A stretch of DNA of 64,000 nt. Origin: Nocardia farcinica. GTDB lineage: Bacteria > Actinomycetota > Actinomycetes > Mycobacteriales > Mycobacteriaceae. This document shows positions 57,766 to 64,000 of this stretch, in pieces. The stretch lies in assembly GCF_001182745.1 (NCBI RefSeq), contig NZ_LN868938.1, positions 2,728,001 to 2,792,000 of the forward strand, in the 5' to 3' direction. A program made the position numbers and the translations under genes. Numbering within the stretch: the stretch's first letter is position 1; the number at the start of each line of letters is the position of its first letter. The notes under the pieces were generated by a model. The model saw only the letters and a list, made by a program, of their open reading frames with translations. It was not told the origin of the DNA and made no database searches.

Positions 57766-58740
57766 ATGGTCACAAGGGTGGCCAGCAAGTCGTCGAGCCC
57801 GGCCGTCGAGTTGGATGTCGGCCCCCGCCGGGTGCGCGTGACGAACCCGGACCGGGTCTACTTTCCGGAAACCGGGGCGACCAAGCTCGACTTGGTGCAG
57901 TACTACCTGAGCGTCGGCGACGGAATCGTCAACGCACTGCGGGAACGTCCCTGCATGCTGCACCGGTTCCCGAAAGGACTGGCCGGGGACAAGGTGCACC
58001 AGAAGCGCCTGCCGGCCGGGGCGCCGGACTGGGTCTCCACGGTTCGGGTCTACTTCCCCCGCTACGGCCGCCACGCCGACGAGCTGTGCGTGCGCGAACT
58101 CGCCGAGGTGATCTGGGCCGTGCAGATGTCGACCGTGGAGTTCCACCCGTGGAACTCCCGCAGCGCCGACACCGAACGCCCGGACGAGTGGCGCATCGAT
58201 CTCGACCCGATGCCGGATTGCCCTTGGTCGCGCGTCCAGCGAGTGGCGGGGGTGGTGCAGGAGGTACTCGGCGAGCTGGGCGCGGTGGGCTGGCCGAAGA
58301 CCTCCGGCGGCAAGGGCCTGCACGTCTACGTGCGCATCGCACCGCAGTGGAGCTTCACCGAATTGCGCCGCGCCGCCCTGGCATTCGCCAAGGAGGTGGA
58401 GCGCCGCGCGCCGGACGACGTGACCACCACCTGGTGGCGGCGCGACCGCGACCCGAAGTTGTTGTTCGTCGATTACAACCAGAACGCCCGCGATCACACC
58501 ATCGCCGCCGCCTACTCGGTGCGCGGGGTGCCGCAGGCGACGGTGTCGACCCCCGTACGCTGGTCGGAGATCCCCGACGTGGATCCGCGCGACTTCACCA
58601 TGAAGACCGTCCCGGCGCGCTACGCCGACCTCGGCGACCTGCACGCCGGGATCGACGATGCCGTGTTCCTGATCGACGAACTGCTCGAGTGGGCCGACCG
58701 GGACCGGATCGAGGCGGACCCGCCGACGGATCGGGAATAG
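57766..58740 (+). CDS. Stand-alone LigD-type polymerase/primase (PolDom)
   Basis: 324 aa, archaeo-eukaryotic primase fold. Catalytic residues: RIDLDPMPDC (two Asp), KTSGGKGLHVYVRI (His), LFVDYNQNARDHTIAAAYSV (third Asp). VRVTNPDRVYFPETGATKLD at the N-terminus matches LigD polymerase domains. Neither ligase nor nuclease domain is present, and no ku gene lies nearby; mycobacteria also have separate PolD1/PolD2 proteins. It probably fills gaps in repair with a preference for ribonucleotides. GTG 57778 is an alternative start. Confidence 0.9.
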   Translation: MVTRVASKSSSPAVELDVGPRRVRVTNPDRVYFPETGATKLDLVQYYLSVGDGIVNALRERPCMLHRFPKGLAGDKVHQKRLPAGAPDWVSTVRVYFPRYGRHADELCVRELAEVIWAVQMSTVEFHPWNSRSADTERPDEWRIDLDPMPDCPWSRVQRVAGVVQEVLGELGAVGWPKTSGGKGLHVYVRIAPQWSFTELRRAALAFAKEVERRAPDDVTTTWWRRDRDPKLLFVDYNQNARDHTIAAAYSVRGVPQATVSTPVRWSEIPDVDPRDFTMKTVPARYADLGDLHAGIDDAVFLIDELLEWADRDRIEADPPTDRE

Positions 58741-58784
58741 TCCGCAGAGGTCGGGTGTCGGAAACCGGCGAGGAGGTTCGCACC

Positions 58785-59735
58785 GTGAATCAGACAGTCG
58801 TGCCGATCGCGATCGGCCCCACCGGGCATACCCCGGCGATGCTGGAGAAGGCGATCAGCGACGGCGGGGCGAAACTCGTCGACCTCGACGCGGCCCGCGC
58901 CCTGATCTGGGTGGGCTCGGCCGCGGAGTTCCCGCAGCGGCTGCCCGAGACCGTCGAGTGGGTGCAGTTGCCCGCCGCCGGCGTGGAGGACTGGTTCGCC
59001 CTCGGCGTCTTCGACCGGCACCCCGGCGTCCGGTTCACCTCCGCGGCAGGCGCGTTCGCCGCCAGCGTCGCCGAGCACACGCTGGCGCTGCTGTTGGCCG
59101 GCGTGCGCTACCTGCCCGAGCATCTGCGCGCCACCAGCTGGCGGCAGCAGGACTTCTTCCCGCACGTCGGCACGCTGCGCGGCAAGACCGTCACGATCGT
59201 CGGCGCGGGCGGTATCGGCCGCGCGCTCATCCCGATGCTGGTGCCGCTCGGCGCGCACATCATCGCGGTCAACCGCTCGGGCCGCCCCGTGACCGGCCCC
59301 GGCATCCCCGACACGATCGAGACCGTTCCCGCCGAACACCTGGCGAAGGTCTGGCCGCGCACCGATCACGTGGTGGTGGCCGCCCCCGCCACCGCCGACA
59401 CCCGGCATCTGATCGACGCCGACGTGCTGGCCCGGCTGCGGCCCTCCTCGTGGCTGGTCAACGTCGCCCGCGGCTCCCTCGTCGACACCGATGCCCTGGT
59501 CACCGCCCTGACCGACGGCACCATCGCCGGCGCGGCCCTCGACGTGACCGACCCCGAGCCGCTGCCCGACGGCCATCCGCTGTGGTCCCTGCCCAACGCG
59601 ATGATCACCCCCCACGATTCCAACCCACCGCAACTGCGCTTCGCCGCGTTCGCCGATCACGTGGCCGAGAACGTGACCCGCTTCGTCGCGGGCACTCCCC
59701 TGCTGGCCCCCATCGACACCGACCGGGGCTACTGA
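58785..59735 (+). CDS. D-isomer-specific 2-hydroxyacid dehydrogenase
   Basis: 316 aa. NAD(P)-binding Rossmann signature TVTIVGAGGIGRALIPMLVP; the later WLVNVARGSLVDTDALVTAL (Arg) and ALDVTDPEPLPDGHPLWSLP (Glu region) and ITPHDSNPP (catalytic His) match the family. Substrate unknown; such enzymes reduce 2-oxo acids or glyoxylate/hydroxypyruvate. GTG 58785 follows GAGGAGG. It starts 44 bp after the polymerase gene on the same strand. Confidence 0.9.
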   Translation: MNQTVVPIAIGPTGHTPAMLEKAISDGGAKLVDLDAARALIWVGSAAEFPQRLPETVEWVQLPAAGVEDWFALGVFDRHPGVRFTSAAGAFAASVAEHTLALLLAGVRYLPEHLRATSWRQQDFFPHVGTLRGKTVTIVGAGGIGRALIPMLVPLGAHIIAVNRSGRPVTGPGIPDTIETVPAEHLAKVWPRTDHVVVAAPATADTRHLIDADVLARLRPSSWLVNVARGSLVDTDALVTALTDGTIAGAALDVTDPEPLPDGHPLWSLPNAMITPHDSNPPQLRFAAFADHVAENVTRFVAGTPLLAPIDTDRGY

Positions 59736-59795
59736 CGGTCGCTCGCACGGCCACGACCCACGCACTGCCGCGACGGAGCGGTACTCTGTCCCGGC

Positions 59796-60497
59796 ATGAG
59801 CATCCGTGACCGAGTCCTGACGGCGGCCCTGGCGTGCTTCGCCGAGGACGGGTACGAGCGCACCACCATCGCCCGCATCCGGGAACGCAGCGGGGTGTCC
59901 AACGGCGCGCTGTTCCATCATTTTCCGAGCAAGGAAGCGATCGCCGGGGCGCTGTACGTCGACGCGATGGGTTCGGTGCACGAGGAGTACCGACGGGTGC
60001 TGGCGCGCCGCCCCGCGACCTTGGCCGACGGAGTGGGCGGGGTGCTCGAGCGCCACCTGTCCTGGGTCGAGGCCGATCCGGTGCGGGCGCGCTTCGTCTA
60101 CGCGCAGGGCAGGCTCGACTGGGCGAGCGAGCCGGGTGAGCGCCTGCGGGCGATGAACGCGGAGATCGGCGCGGCGTGGCGGGAATGGCTGGCCCCGTTC
60201 GTGTCCCGGGGAGAGGCACGGGATCTGCCGATGACGGTGGTGGTCGCCGTGGTGACCGGGCCCGCCCACGCCCTGGCCCAGCAATGGCTGGCAGGCCAGT
60301 TGCCCGGATCGCTGCTCGCCTTCCACGCCGCGCTCACCGAGGCGGCGGTCGCCGGCCTGTCGGGCGACCCGGCCCGTGGGTCGGCGCCGGCGTCGCGGCC
60401 GGTCGCGGGCCTGCTCCGGCTGCAACTCGTCGACGCCGACGGGGCGGTGGTGGCCGAGGGCGAGGCGACGACGACGTTGACCCGCCCGGACCACTGA
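59796..60497 (+). CDS. TetR-family regulator
   Basis: 233 aa. The N-terminal HTH is clear: LACFAEDGYERTTIARIRER and SGVSNGALFHHFPSKEAIAG. The ligand domain (HLSWVEADPVRARFVYAQGR) is of the TetR_C type found with lipid-metabolism genes. It lies 77 bp upstream of an acyl-CoA dehydrogenase on the same strand with a palindrome between, so it probably controls that gene in response to an acyl-CoA; this is inferred. Confidence 0.9.
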   Translation: MSIRDRVLTAALACFAEDGYERTTIARIRERSGVSNGALFHHFPSKEAIAGALYVDAMGSVHEEYRRVLARRPATLADGVGGVLERHLSWVEADPVRARFVYAQGRLDWASEPGERLRAMNAEIGAAWREWLAPFVSRGEARDLPMTVVVAVVTGPAHALAQQWLAGQLPGSLLAFHAALTEAAVAGLSGDPARGSAPASRPVAGLLRLQLVDADGAVVAEGEATTTLTRPDH

Positions 60498-60512
60498 CCC
60501 CTACCGAGCAAA

Positions 60513-60522
60513 ACTCCGGAGT
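60513..60522. promoter_or_regulatory. Palindrome upstream of acyl-CoA dehydrogenase
   Basis: ACTCCGGAGT is a perfect 10-bp palindrome directly before TTACTC (60524-60529), a possible -10. It is a candidate site for the TetR-type regulator encoded just upstream. Confidence 0.4.
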
Positions 60523-60574
60523 GTTACTCTGCCCCGGTGGCCGTCGAACGAAGCGGCCGGAGCAGGAGCAGGCG

Positions 60575-61744
60575 ATGACCCACGCCGAGATGACAGCACC
60601 GCCGTTCGAGCCGACGGCGGAGCACCGGACGCTGCGGGAACAGGCGCGGCAGGTGGCGGCCGAATTCGCGCCCCGAGCGGTCGCCGTCCGCAGGCACACC
60701 CTCGAACACGGCGAGATGCACCCGGAGCTGTGGCGGGCGTTCCGCGCGAACGGACTGGCCGGAGCAGCGCTCTCCCCGGAGGTGGGTGGCCGGGGCGCCG
60801 GCGTACTCGGCGCCGCGCTGGTCCTGGAGGCGTTCGCCGAGCACGGCATCGTGCTGTGGATGCCCGCGCTCACCACCGCGATCGCCTGCGCGATGGAGCG
60901 TCTCGGCCCGGCGCCCGCCCGCGACGTGTGGTTGCCGCGGATCGCCGCGGGCACCGCGCAACTGGCGATGGCGGCCACGGAACCCGAGTCCGGGCACAAC
61001 CTCTTCCGCGTCCGCACCGAAATCCGTGCCGACAGCGACGGTTTCGTGGTCTCCGGCCGCAAGCGGGTCAGTTCCGGTGTCGATCTGGCCGAGCGCGTCC
61101 TGGTGTTCGGCCGGGCGACGGAGGGATTCACCACGGTCCTGGTCGATCCCCGGGCTCCCGGCGTCACCGTCACCGAGGTGCCGATGGGATTCCGGGAAGG
61201 CGTGCGGCAATTCGAGCTCGACTTCCACGAGGTCGCCGTCCCGGCCGCGGACGTGGTCGGGCGCGCCGGTGCGGGGCTGCTGACGCTGTGGCCGTTCACC
61301 CATGTCGAGCGGGTGCTCACCGCCGCCATCTGCACGGGTTCGGCCCGGCACAGCATCGAGCGGGCCGTGCGGCACGCGAAAACCAGGACGGTGGTCGGCT
61401 CGGCGCCCATCGGCGCGAACCAGGCGCTGGCCCACCCCTTGGCCCGGTTGCACGCGCGGACCGCCGCCGTCCAATTGCTGGTGCACCGCTGCGCGGCCCG
61501 GATCGATGCCGATCACCCCGACAGCGCGGCCGAGGCCGCCGCCGCCAAACTACTGGCCGCCGACCTGGCCTTCGACGCCGCCGACCACACCACCCAGGTG
61601 CTCGGCGCCGAAGCCTGGGACGAGCGATCCGGCTGGATCGACCTGTATCTGGACGCGCGGCTGGCCCGCTCCGGACCGGTCAGCAACGAGTTCGCGCTCA
61701 ACCACCTCGCCGAGCACGTGCTGGGGTTGCCGCTGCACCGGTGA
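60575..61744 (+). CDS. Acyl-CoA dehydrogenase family protein
   Basis: 389 aa flavoprotein. AHRTLREQ-type N-terminal helix (PTAEHRTLREQARQVAAEFA), FAD-binding beta domain (QLAMAATEPESGHNLFRVRT; GRKRVSSGVDLAERVLVFGR), and C-terminal helical bundle (TAAICTGSARHSIERAVRHA). It should oxidise an acyl-CoA at C2-C3 and pass electrons to ETF. I could not place the catalytic Glu with certainty; the segment near GAEAWDERSGWIDLYLDA differs from short-chain enzymes. A GGAGCAGGAGCAGG purine run precedes the ATG. Confidence 0.9.
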   Translation: MTHAEMTAPPFEPTAEHRTLREQARQVAAEFAPRAVAVRRHTLEHGEMHPELWRAFRANGLAGAALSPEVGGRGAGVLGAALVLEAFAEHGIVLWMPALTTAIACAMERLGPAPARDVWLPRIAAGTAQLAMAATEPESGHNLFRVRTEIRADSDGFVVSGRKRVSSGVDLAERVLVFGRATEGFTTVLVDPRAPGVTVTEVPMGFREGVRQFELDFHEVAVPAADVVGRAGAGLLTLWPFTHVERVLTAAICTGSARHSIERAVRHAKTRTVVGSAPIGANQALAHPLARLHARTAAVQLLVHRCAARIDADHPDSAAEAAAAKLLAADLAFDAADHTTQVLGAEAWDERSGWIDLYLDARLARSGPVSNEFALNHLAEHVLGLPLHR

Positions 61745-61804
61745 ACCGCATGCGCGAGCGGGGGCCGCGCCGCGCGGCGGACGGGAAGCGGCATAATCGT
61801 CCCG

Positions 61805-62515
61805 GTGCACTGGATTTTCACGCCGGACGAGTTCGTCCATGTGTGGCGTGAGACCGATGTCGACCGGCCGCCCTATCCGCTGCGGTTGCTCGAGTCGCCG
61901 CGCACCGAGCAGGAGGCCGAGGTGTTGCGCGGCCGGATCGCCGAGCGCTTCCCGCCGGGCGCGGACCCGGATCTGACCGCCTGCCTTCGGATTCTGGCCC
62001 ACCCGCACACGCGGGTGGTGGCCGTCGGCACCGGTGCGCACCAGGGCGAGGAACTGCGGTTGCTCGGTTGCACGGTGTTCGATCGCGCGGTGTTGGTGCG
62101 GCAGGATCCGCCCGCCACGCCGGGTGCGGCCGGGTCGGTCCGGGTGTCGATCGGGCACGCCGGAAAGTTGGGGGCGCGCATCGCGAGTCTGCTGCCGAAG
62201 GCGCCGCCGGGCCGCGAGCCCGCGCGGGCCGCACCGACCGTCGAGGTCTACGACACCGAGGCGGTGCGCCCGGCGCCGGCGGTCGCCCGCATCCGCCGGC
62301 TGCTGCTGGCTCCGCACACGGGCGAGGGGCACATCCGCATCGAGCCGCGACTCGACCGCCCCCAACCGCCCGCGCCGATCCACTACACCTGGTTCGACGT
62401 GGCCGACGACGGCCGCTACCTGGTCAAGGCGGACGACACCGTGCGGGTGGTACCGGCCTCGGCCGAGCAGTTGGCCGCCCAGCTGCAGAAACGGGTTCCG
62501 GCGCAGGCCGGTTGA
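61805..62515 (+). CDS. EspG-family ESX secretion-associated protein
   Basis: 236 aa. MHWIFTPDEFVHVWRETDVD and RPPYPLRLLESPRTEQEAEV match the EspG family, cytosolic chaperones that bind PE-PPE-like substrates of type VII secretion. The C-terminus contains HYTWFDVADDGRYLVKADDT, also typical. A GTG start is used. Two genes with type VII substrate features follow, so it is likely their dedicated chaperone. No ESX core gene (eccC, eccD) is in the window. Confidence 0.85.
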   Translation: MHWIFTPDEFVHVWRETDVDRPPYPLRLLESPRTEQEAEVLRGRIAERFPPGADPDLTACLRILAHPHTRVVAVGTGAHQGEELRLLGCTVFDRAVLVRQDPPATPGAAGSVRVSIGHAGKLGARIASLLPKAPPGREPARAAPTVEVYDTEAVRPAPAVARIRRLLLAPHTGEGHIRIEPRLDRPQPPAPIHYTWFDVADDGRYLVKADDTVRVVPASAEQLAAQLQKRVPAQAG

Positions 62516-62622
62516 CGGACCGGCCGCGGCGAGCGGGAGACGCTGTCGGCGGCACCGGTTAGGCTGAACCGGATCCGGCCGGTGGGCGTTCCGGTCGGAG
62601 GCGACGATCTCAGGGGGTGCGC

Positions 62623-62997
62623 ATGACGATCGAGACGAGCCGGGCCGATATCGCGCGGTTCACGGAGCAGGCGCGTACCGGCACCGTCCGGTTCGATCCG
62701 GAGGCGGCCCGGCGCTGCGCGCAACTGTACGAACAGCAGGCGGATCGGCTGCTGCACCTGCGGGAGCGGCTCGAATCCGTCGCGCACGTGCAGGGTTTCG
62801 GTGGGTTCGAGTCGGCGCGGCAGTTGCAGGCCGGGTTCGGGCACAAGGCGCGCGACGCCGCTGCCCTGCTGGACCACTACATCGAAGCGGCCTACCGGAT
62901 GAAGGAGGCCTACCTGATCAGCGCGGGGCTCTACGAGGAGGCCGACGCCGCCCACGCCGCGGCCCTGCGCGCGGTGGAGACGAGGTTGCCCCGATGA
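62623..62997 (+). CDS. WXG100-like small helical protein, type VII-associated
   Basis: 124 aa, almost all helical: VRFDPEAARRCAQLYEQQAD, LLHLRERLESVAHVQGFGGF, AAYRMKEAYLISAGLYEEAD. Length and helix-turn-helix pattern fit a WXG100/ESAT-6-like or PE-like partner, although no exact WxG is present; GFGGF may be the turn. AGGGGG precedes the ATG; GTG 62617 is an alternative. The stop overlaps the next ATG (ATGA). It may pair with that next protein as a secreted heterodimer. Confidence 0.7.
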   Translation: MTIETSRADIARFTEQARTGTVRFDPEAARRCAQLYEQQADRLLHLRERLESVAHVQGFGGFESARQLQAGFGHKARDAAALLDHYIEAAYRMKEAYLISAGLYEEADAAHAAALRAVETRLPR

Positions 62998-64000
62998 GCG
63001 GCACCGACCCGACCTACATCAGCTCGATGGAACATTTCGAGTCGATGTCGCACGAGGAGATCCACGCCAAGACCCGGGAGATCGACGCCGGCGAGATCCT
63101 GCGCGCCTCGGGTGTCTGGCTCGAGGCGGCGGCCACCCTGGCCTCGGCCATGCCGTTGACCCGCGCGGCGGCCGACCGGGTGATGAACTCGATGGAATGG
63201 GAAGGCGCCGCCGCCGAGGCCGCCTATGCCAGCACCCGCAGTTTCGCCGCCTCGGTGGAGGAGCTGAGCGCGGTGATGGGCGAGGTGGGCGCCCGGCTCG
63301 GCGCCGTCGCGGCGGCGGCCGAGACGGTGAAGCTGGCCGTGGTGCCGCCCGGCGACTCCGGGCCGGTCGGCGCGATCGCGCGACTGCTCGAGGCGGCCAA
63401 GGTCATCGATGCCCAGATGATGCAGGAGGCCCTGCGGCAAGAGGCCGTGCTCGCGATGAACATGGTCTACAAGCCCGCCTATTCCGCCGCGGGCACGGGG
63501 GTGCCCGCACTGCCCGATCCGCCGGGGACGATGACCGTGCCCGACGCGGGAGACGCACTGCCGCAACCCGGTTCGACGCCCGGGGGAGACTACTCGTCGC
63601 CCGGGGCGGCACCGGAGCCCGACGGTGCGGAACCGCCGCTCGTGCCGGAGGGATCGATTCCCCCCGAGACGGCATCGCCGGAGGCGGGTTCGCCGGCCCC
63701 CGCGCCGGACGGAACCGGCACCCCGTCGCCCGAGTCCGGCACGCCCGCCCCGTCGCCCACCGAGGAAGTGCCCGCGCCCGACGGCGCAACCCCGACGCCG
63801 GAGGCGCCCGCACCGCCGAGCGCCGATCCCGCACCGCCCGTCCCGCCGGACCCGAGCCCGCCGGCCACCGAGGCTCCGACGCCGGACCCCGCCCCCGAAT
63901 CACCCGGCCCGGCGCCGGAGCCCGCGCCCTCGACGCCGGATGCGCCACCGTCGACCGAGACCCCCGTGCCACCCCGAGCCGAGGTCCCCTCGCCGCCGCC
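62994..64000 (+). CDS. PPE-like/WXG-containing protein with Pro-rich tail, runs off the window
   Basis: At least 335 residues, open at the right edge. Residues 1-165 are a helical hairpin of type VII substrate type: EIHAKTREIDAGEILRASGV, NSMEWEGAAAEAAYASTRSF with a W-x-G turn, then LLEAAKVIDAQMMQEALRQE. YKPAYSAAGTGVPALPDPP closes this domain. The rest is a Pro/Glu/Ala/Thr-rich low-complexity tail (PAPSPTEEVPAPDG). Translationally coupled to the preceding small gene and preceded by espG, it is probably a secreted substrate or envelope-spanning protein. No signal peptide is present, in line with ESX export. Confidence 0.75.
   Translation, partial: MSGTDPTYISSMEHFESMSHEEIHAKTREIDAGEILRASGVWLEAAATLASAMPLTRAAADRVMNSMEWEGAAAEAAYASTRSFAASVEELSAVMGEVGARLGAVAAAAETVKLAVVPPGDSGPVGAIARLLEAAKVIDAQMMQEALRQEAVLAMNMVYKPAYSAAGTGVPALPDPPGTMTVPDAGDALPQPGSTPGGDYSSPGAAPEPDGAEPPLVPEGSIPPETASPEAGSPAPAPDGTGTPSPESGTPAPSPTEEVPAPDGATPTPEAPAPPSADPAPPVPPDPSPPATEAPTPDPAPESPGPAPEPAPSTPDAPPSTETPVPPRAEVPSPP

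Noticed and set aside
60575..61744. Claim that the acyl-CoA dehydrogenase lacks its catalytic base
   Set aside because: The position of the catalytic Glu differs among subfamilies and cannot be fixed by eye without alignment.

Overview
The window is very GC-rich actinobacterial chromosome, most likely Nocardia or a close mycolic-acid-containing relative. Codons are strongly G/C in the third position, GTG and TTG starts are common, and genes are packed with 1-4 bp overlaps. Gene order follows the Mycobacterium tuberculosis Rv2372c-Rv2427c region: rsmE-dnaJ2-hrcA, hemW, sirA-cysH, sulfate ABC transporter, GH15 trehalase, lepA, rpsT, holA, comEC-comEA, degV-octT-gpgP-rsfS-nadD, proA. Several lineage-specific insertions interrupt that order. 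Genus assignment is inference; synteny and protein families are read from the sequence together with family knowledge.

Layout. 0-4.7 kb: heat-shock repressor/co-chaperone block (hrcA, dnaJ2, rsmE) and hemW, on the minus strand. 4.7-10.6 kb: plus-strand sulfate-assimilation operon (sirA, cysH, cysD, cysN, sirohydrochlorin chelatase), preceded by a leaderless cysteine-containing leader peptide. 10.6-20.5 kb: accessory genes, namely an Na+/H+ antiporter, a TetR/MFS/SGNH-hydrolase unit, an Hsp70-like membrane protein with a Gly-rich tail, and a ferredoxin-reductase plus AurF-like diiron oxygenase pair. 20.7-24.8 kb: sulfate ABC transporter (sbp-cysT-cysW-cysA), also preceded by a candidate leaderless leader peptide. 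24.8-31.2 kb: two tiny membrane proteins, a GH15 trehalase, a dynamin-like GTPase with an odd P-loop, and a Pro/Gly-rich partner gene with an apparent frameshift. 31.3-42.2 kb: lepA, PemK-like protein, aquaporin, rpsT, holA, an ECF42 sigma factor with its DGPF protein, and comEC/comEA, both carrying 15-bp tandem repeats. 42.2-48.5 kb: a short threonyl-tRNA synthetase paralogue behind a threonine-codon attenuator, then degV-octT-gpgP-rsfS-nadD. 48.5-57 kb: MoxR/VWA pair, proA, ribokinase, rtcB, and RecQ with a phosphoribosyltransferase-like tail. 57-64 kb: MazF-like toxin-antitoxin pair, LigD-type polymerase, hydroxyacid dehydrogenase, TetR/acyl-CoA dehydrogenase, and the start of a type VII secretion-associated cluster.

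How it works together. The two sulfur units form one pathway. Sulfate is imported by Sbp/CysTWA, activated to APS by CysDN, reduced to sulfite by CysH, then to sulfide by SirA, whose siroheme iron is inserted by the co-transcribed chelatase. Each unit starts with a small leaderless ORF that ends near Cys codons, which suggests cysteine-responsive attenuation. A third leaderless mini-ORF with three consecutive Thr codons and a strong terminator precedes the short thrS. This set of leader-peptide switches is the most interesting regulatory content of the window. No rRNA, tRNA, CRISPR array, insertion sequence or prophage was seen.
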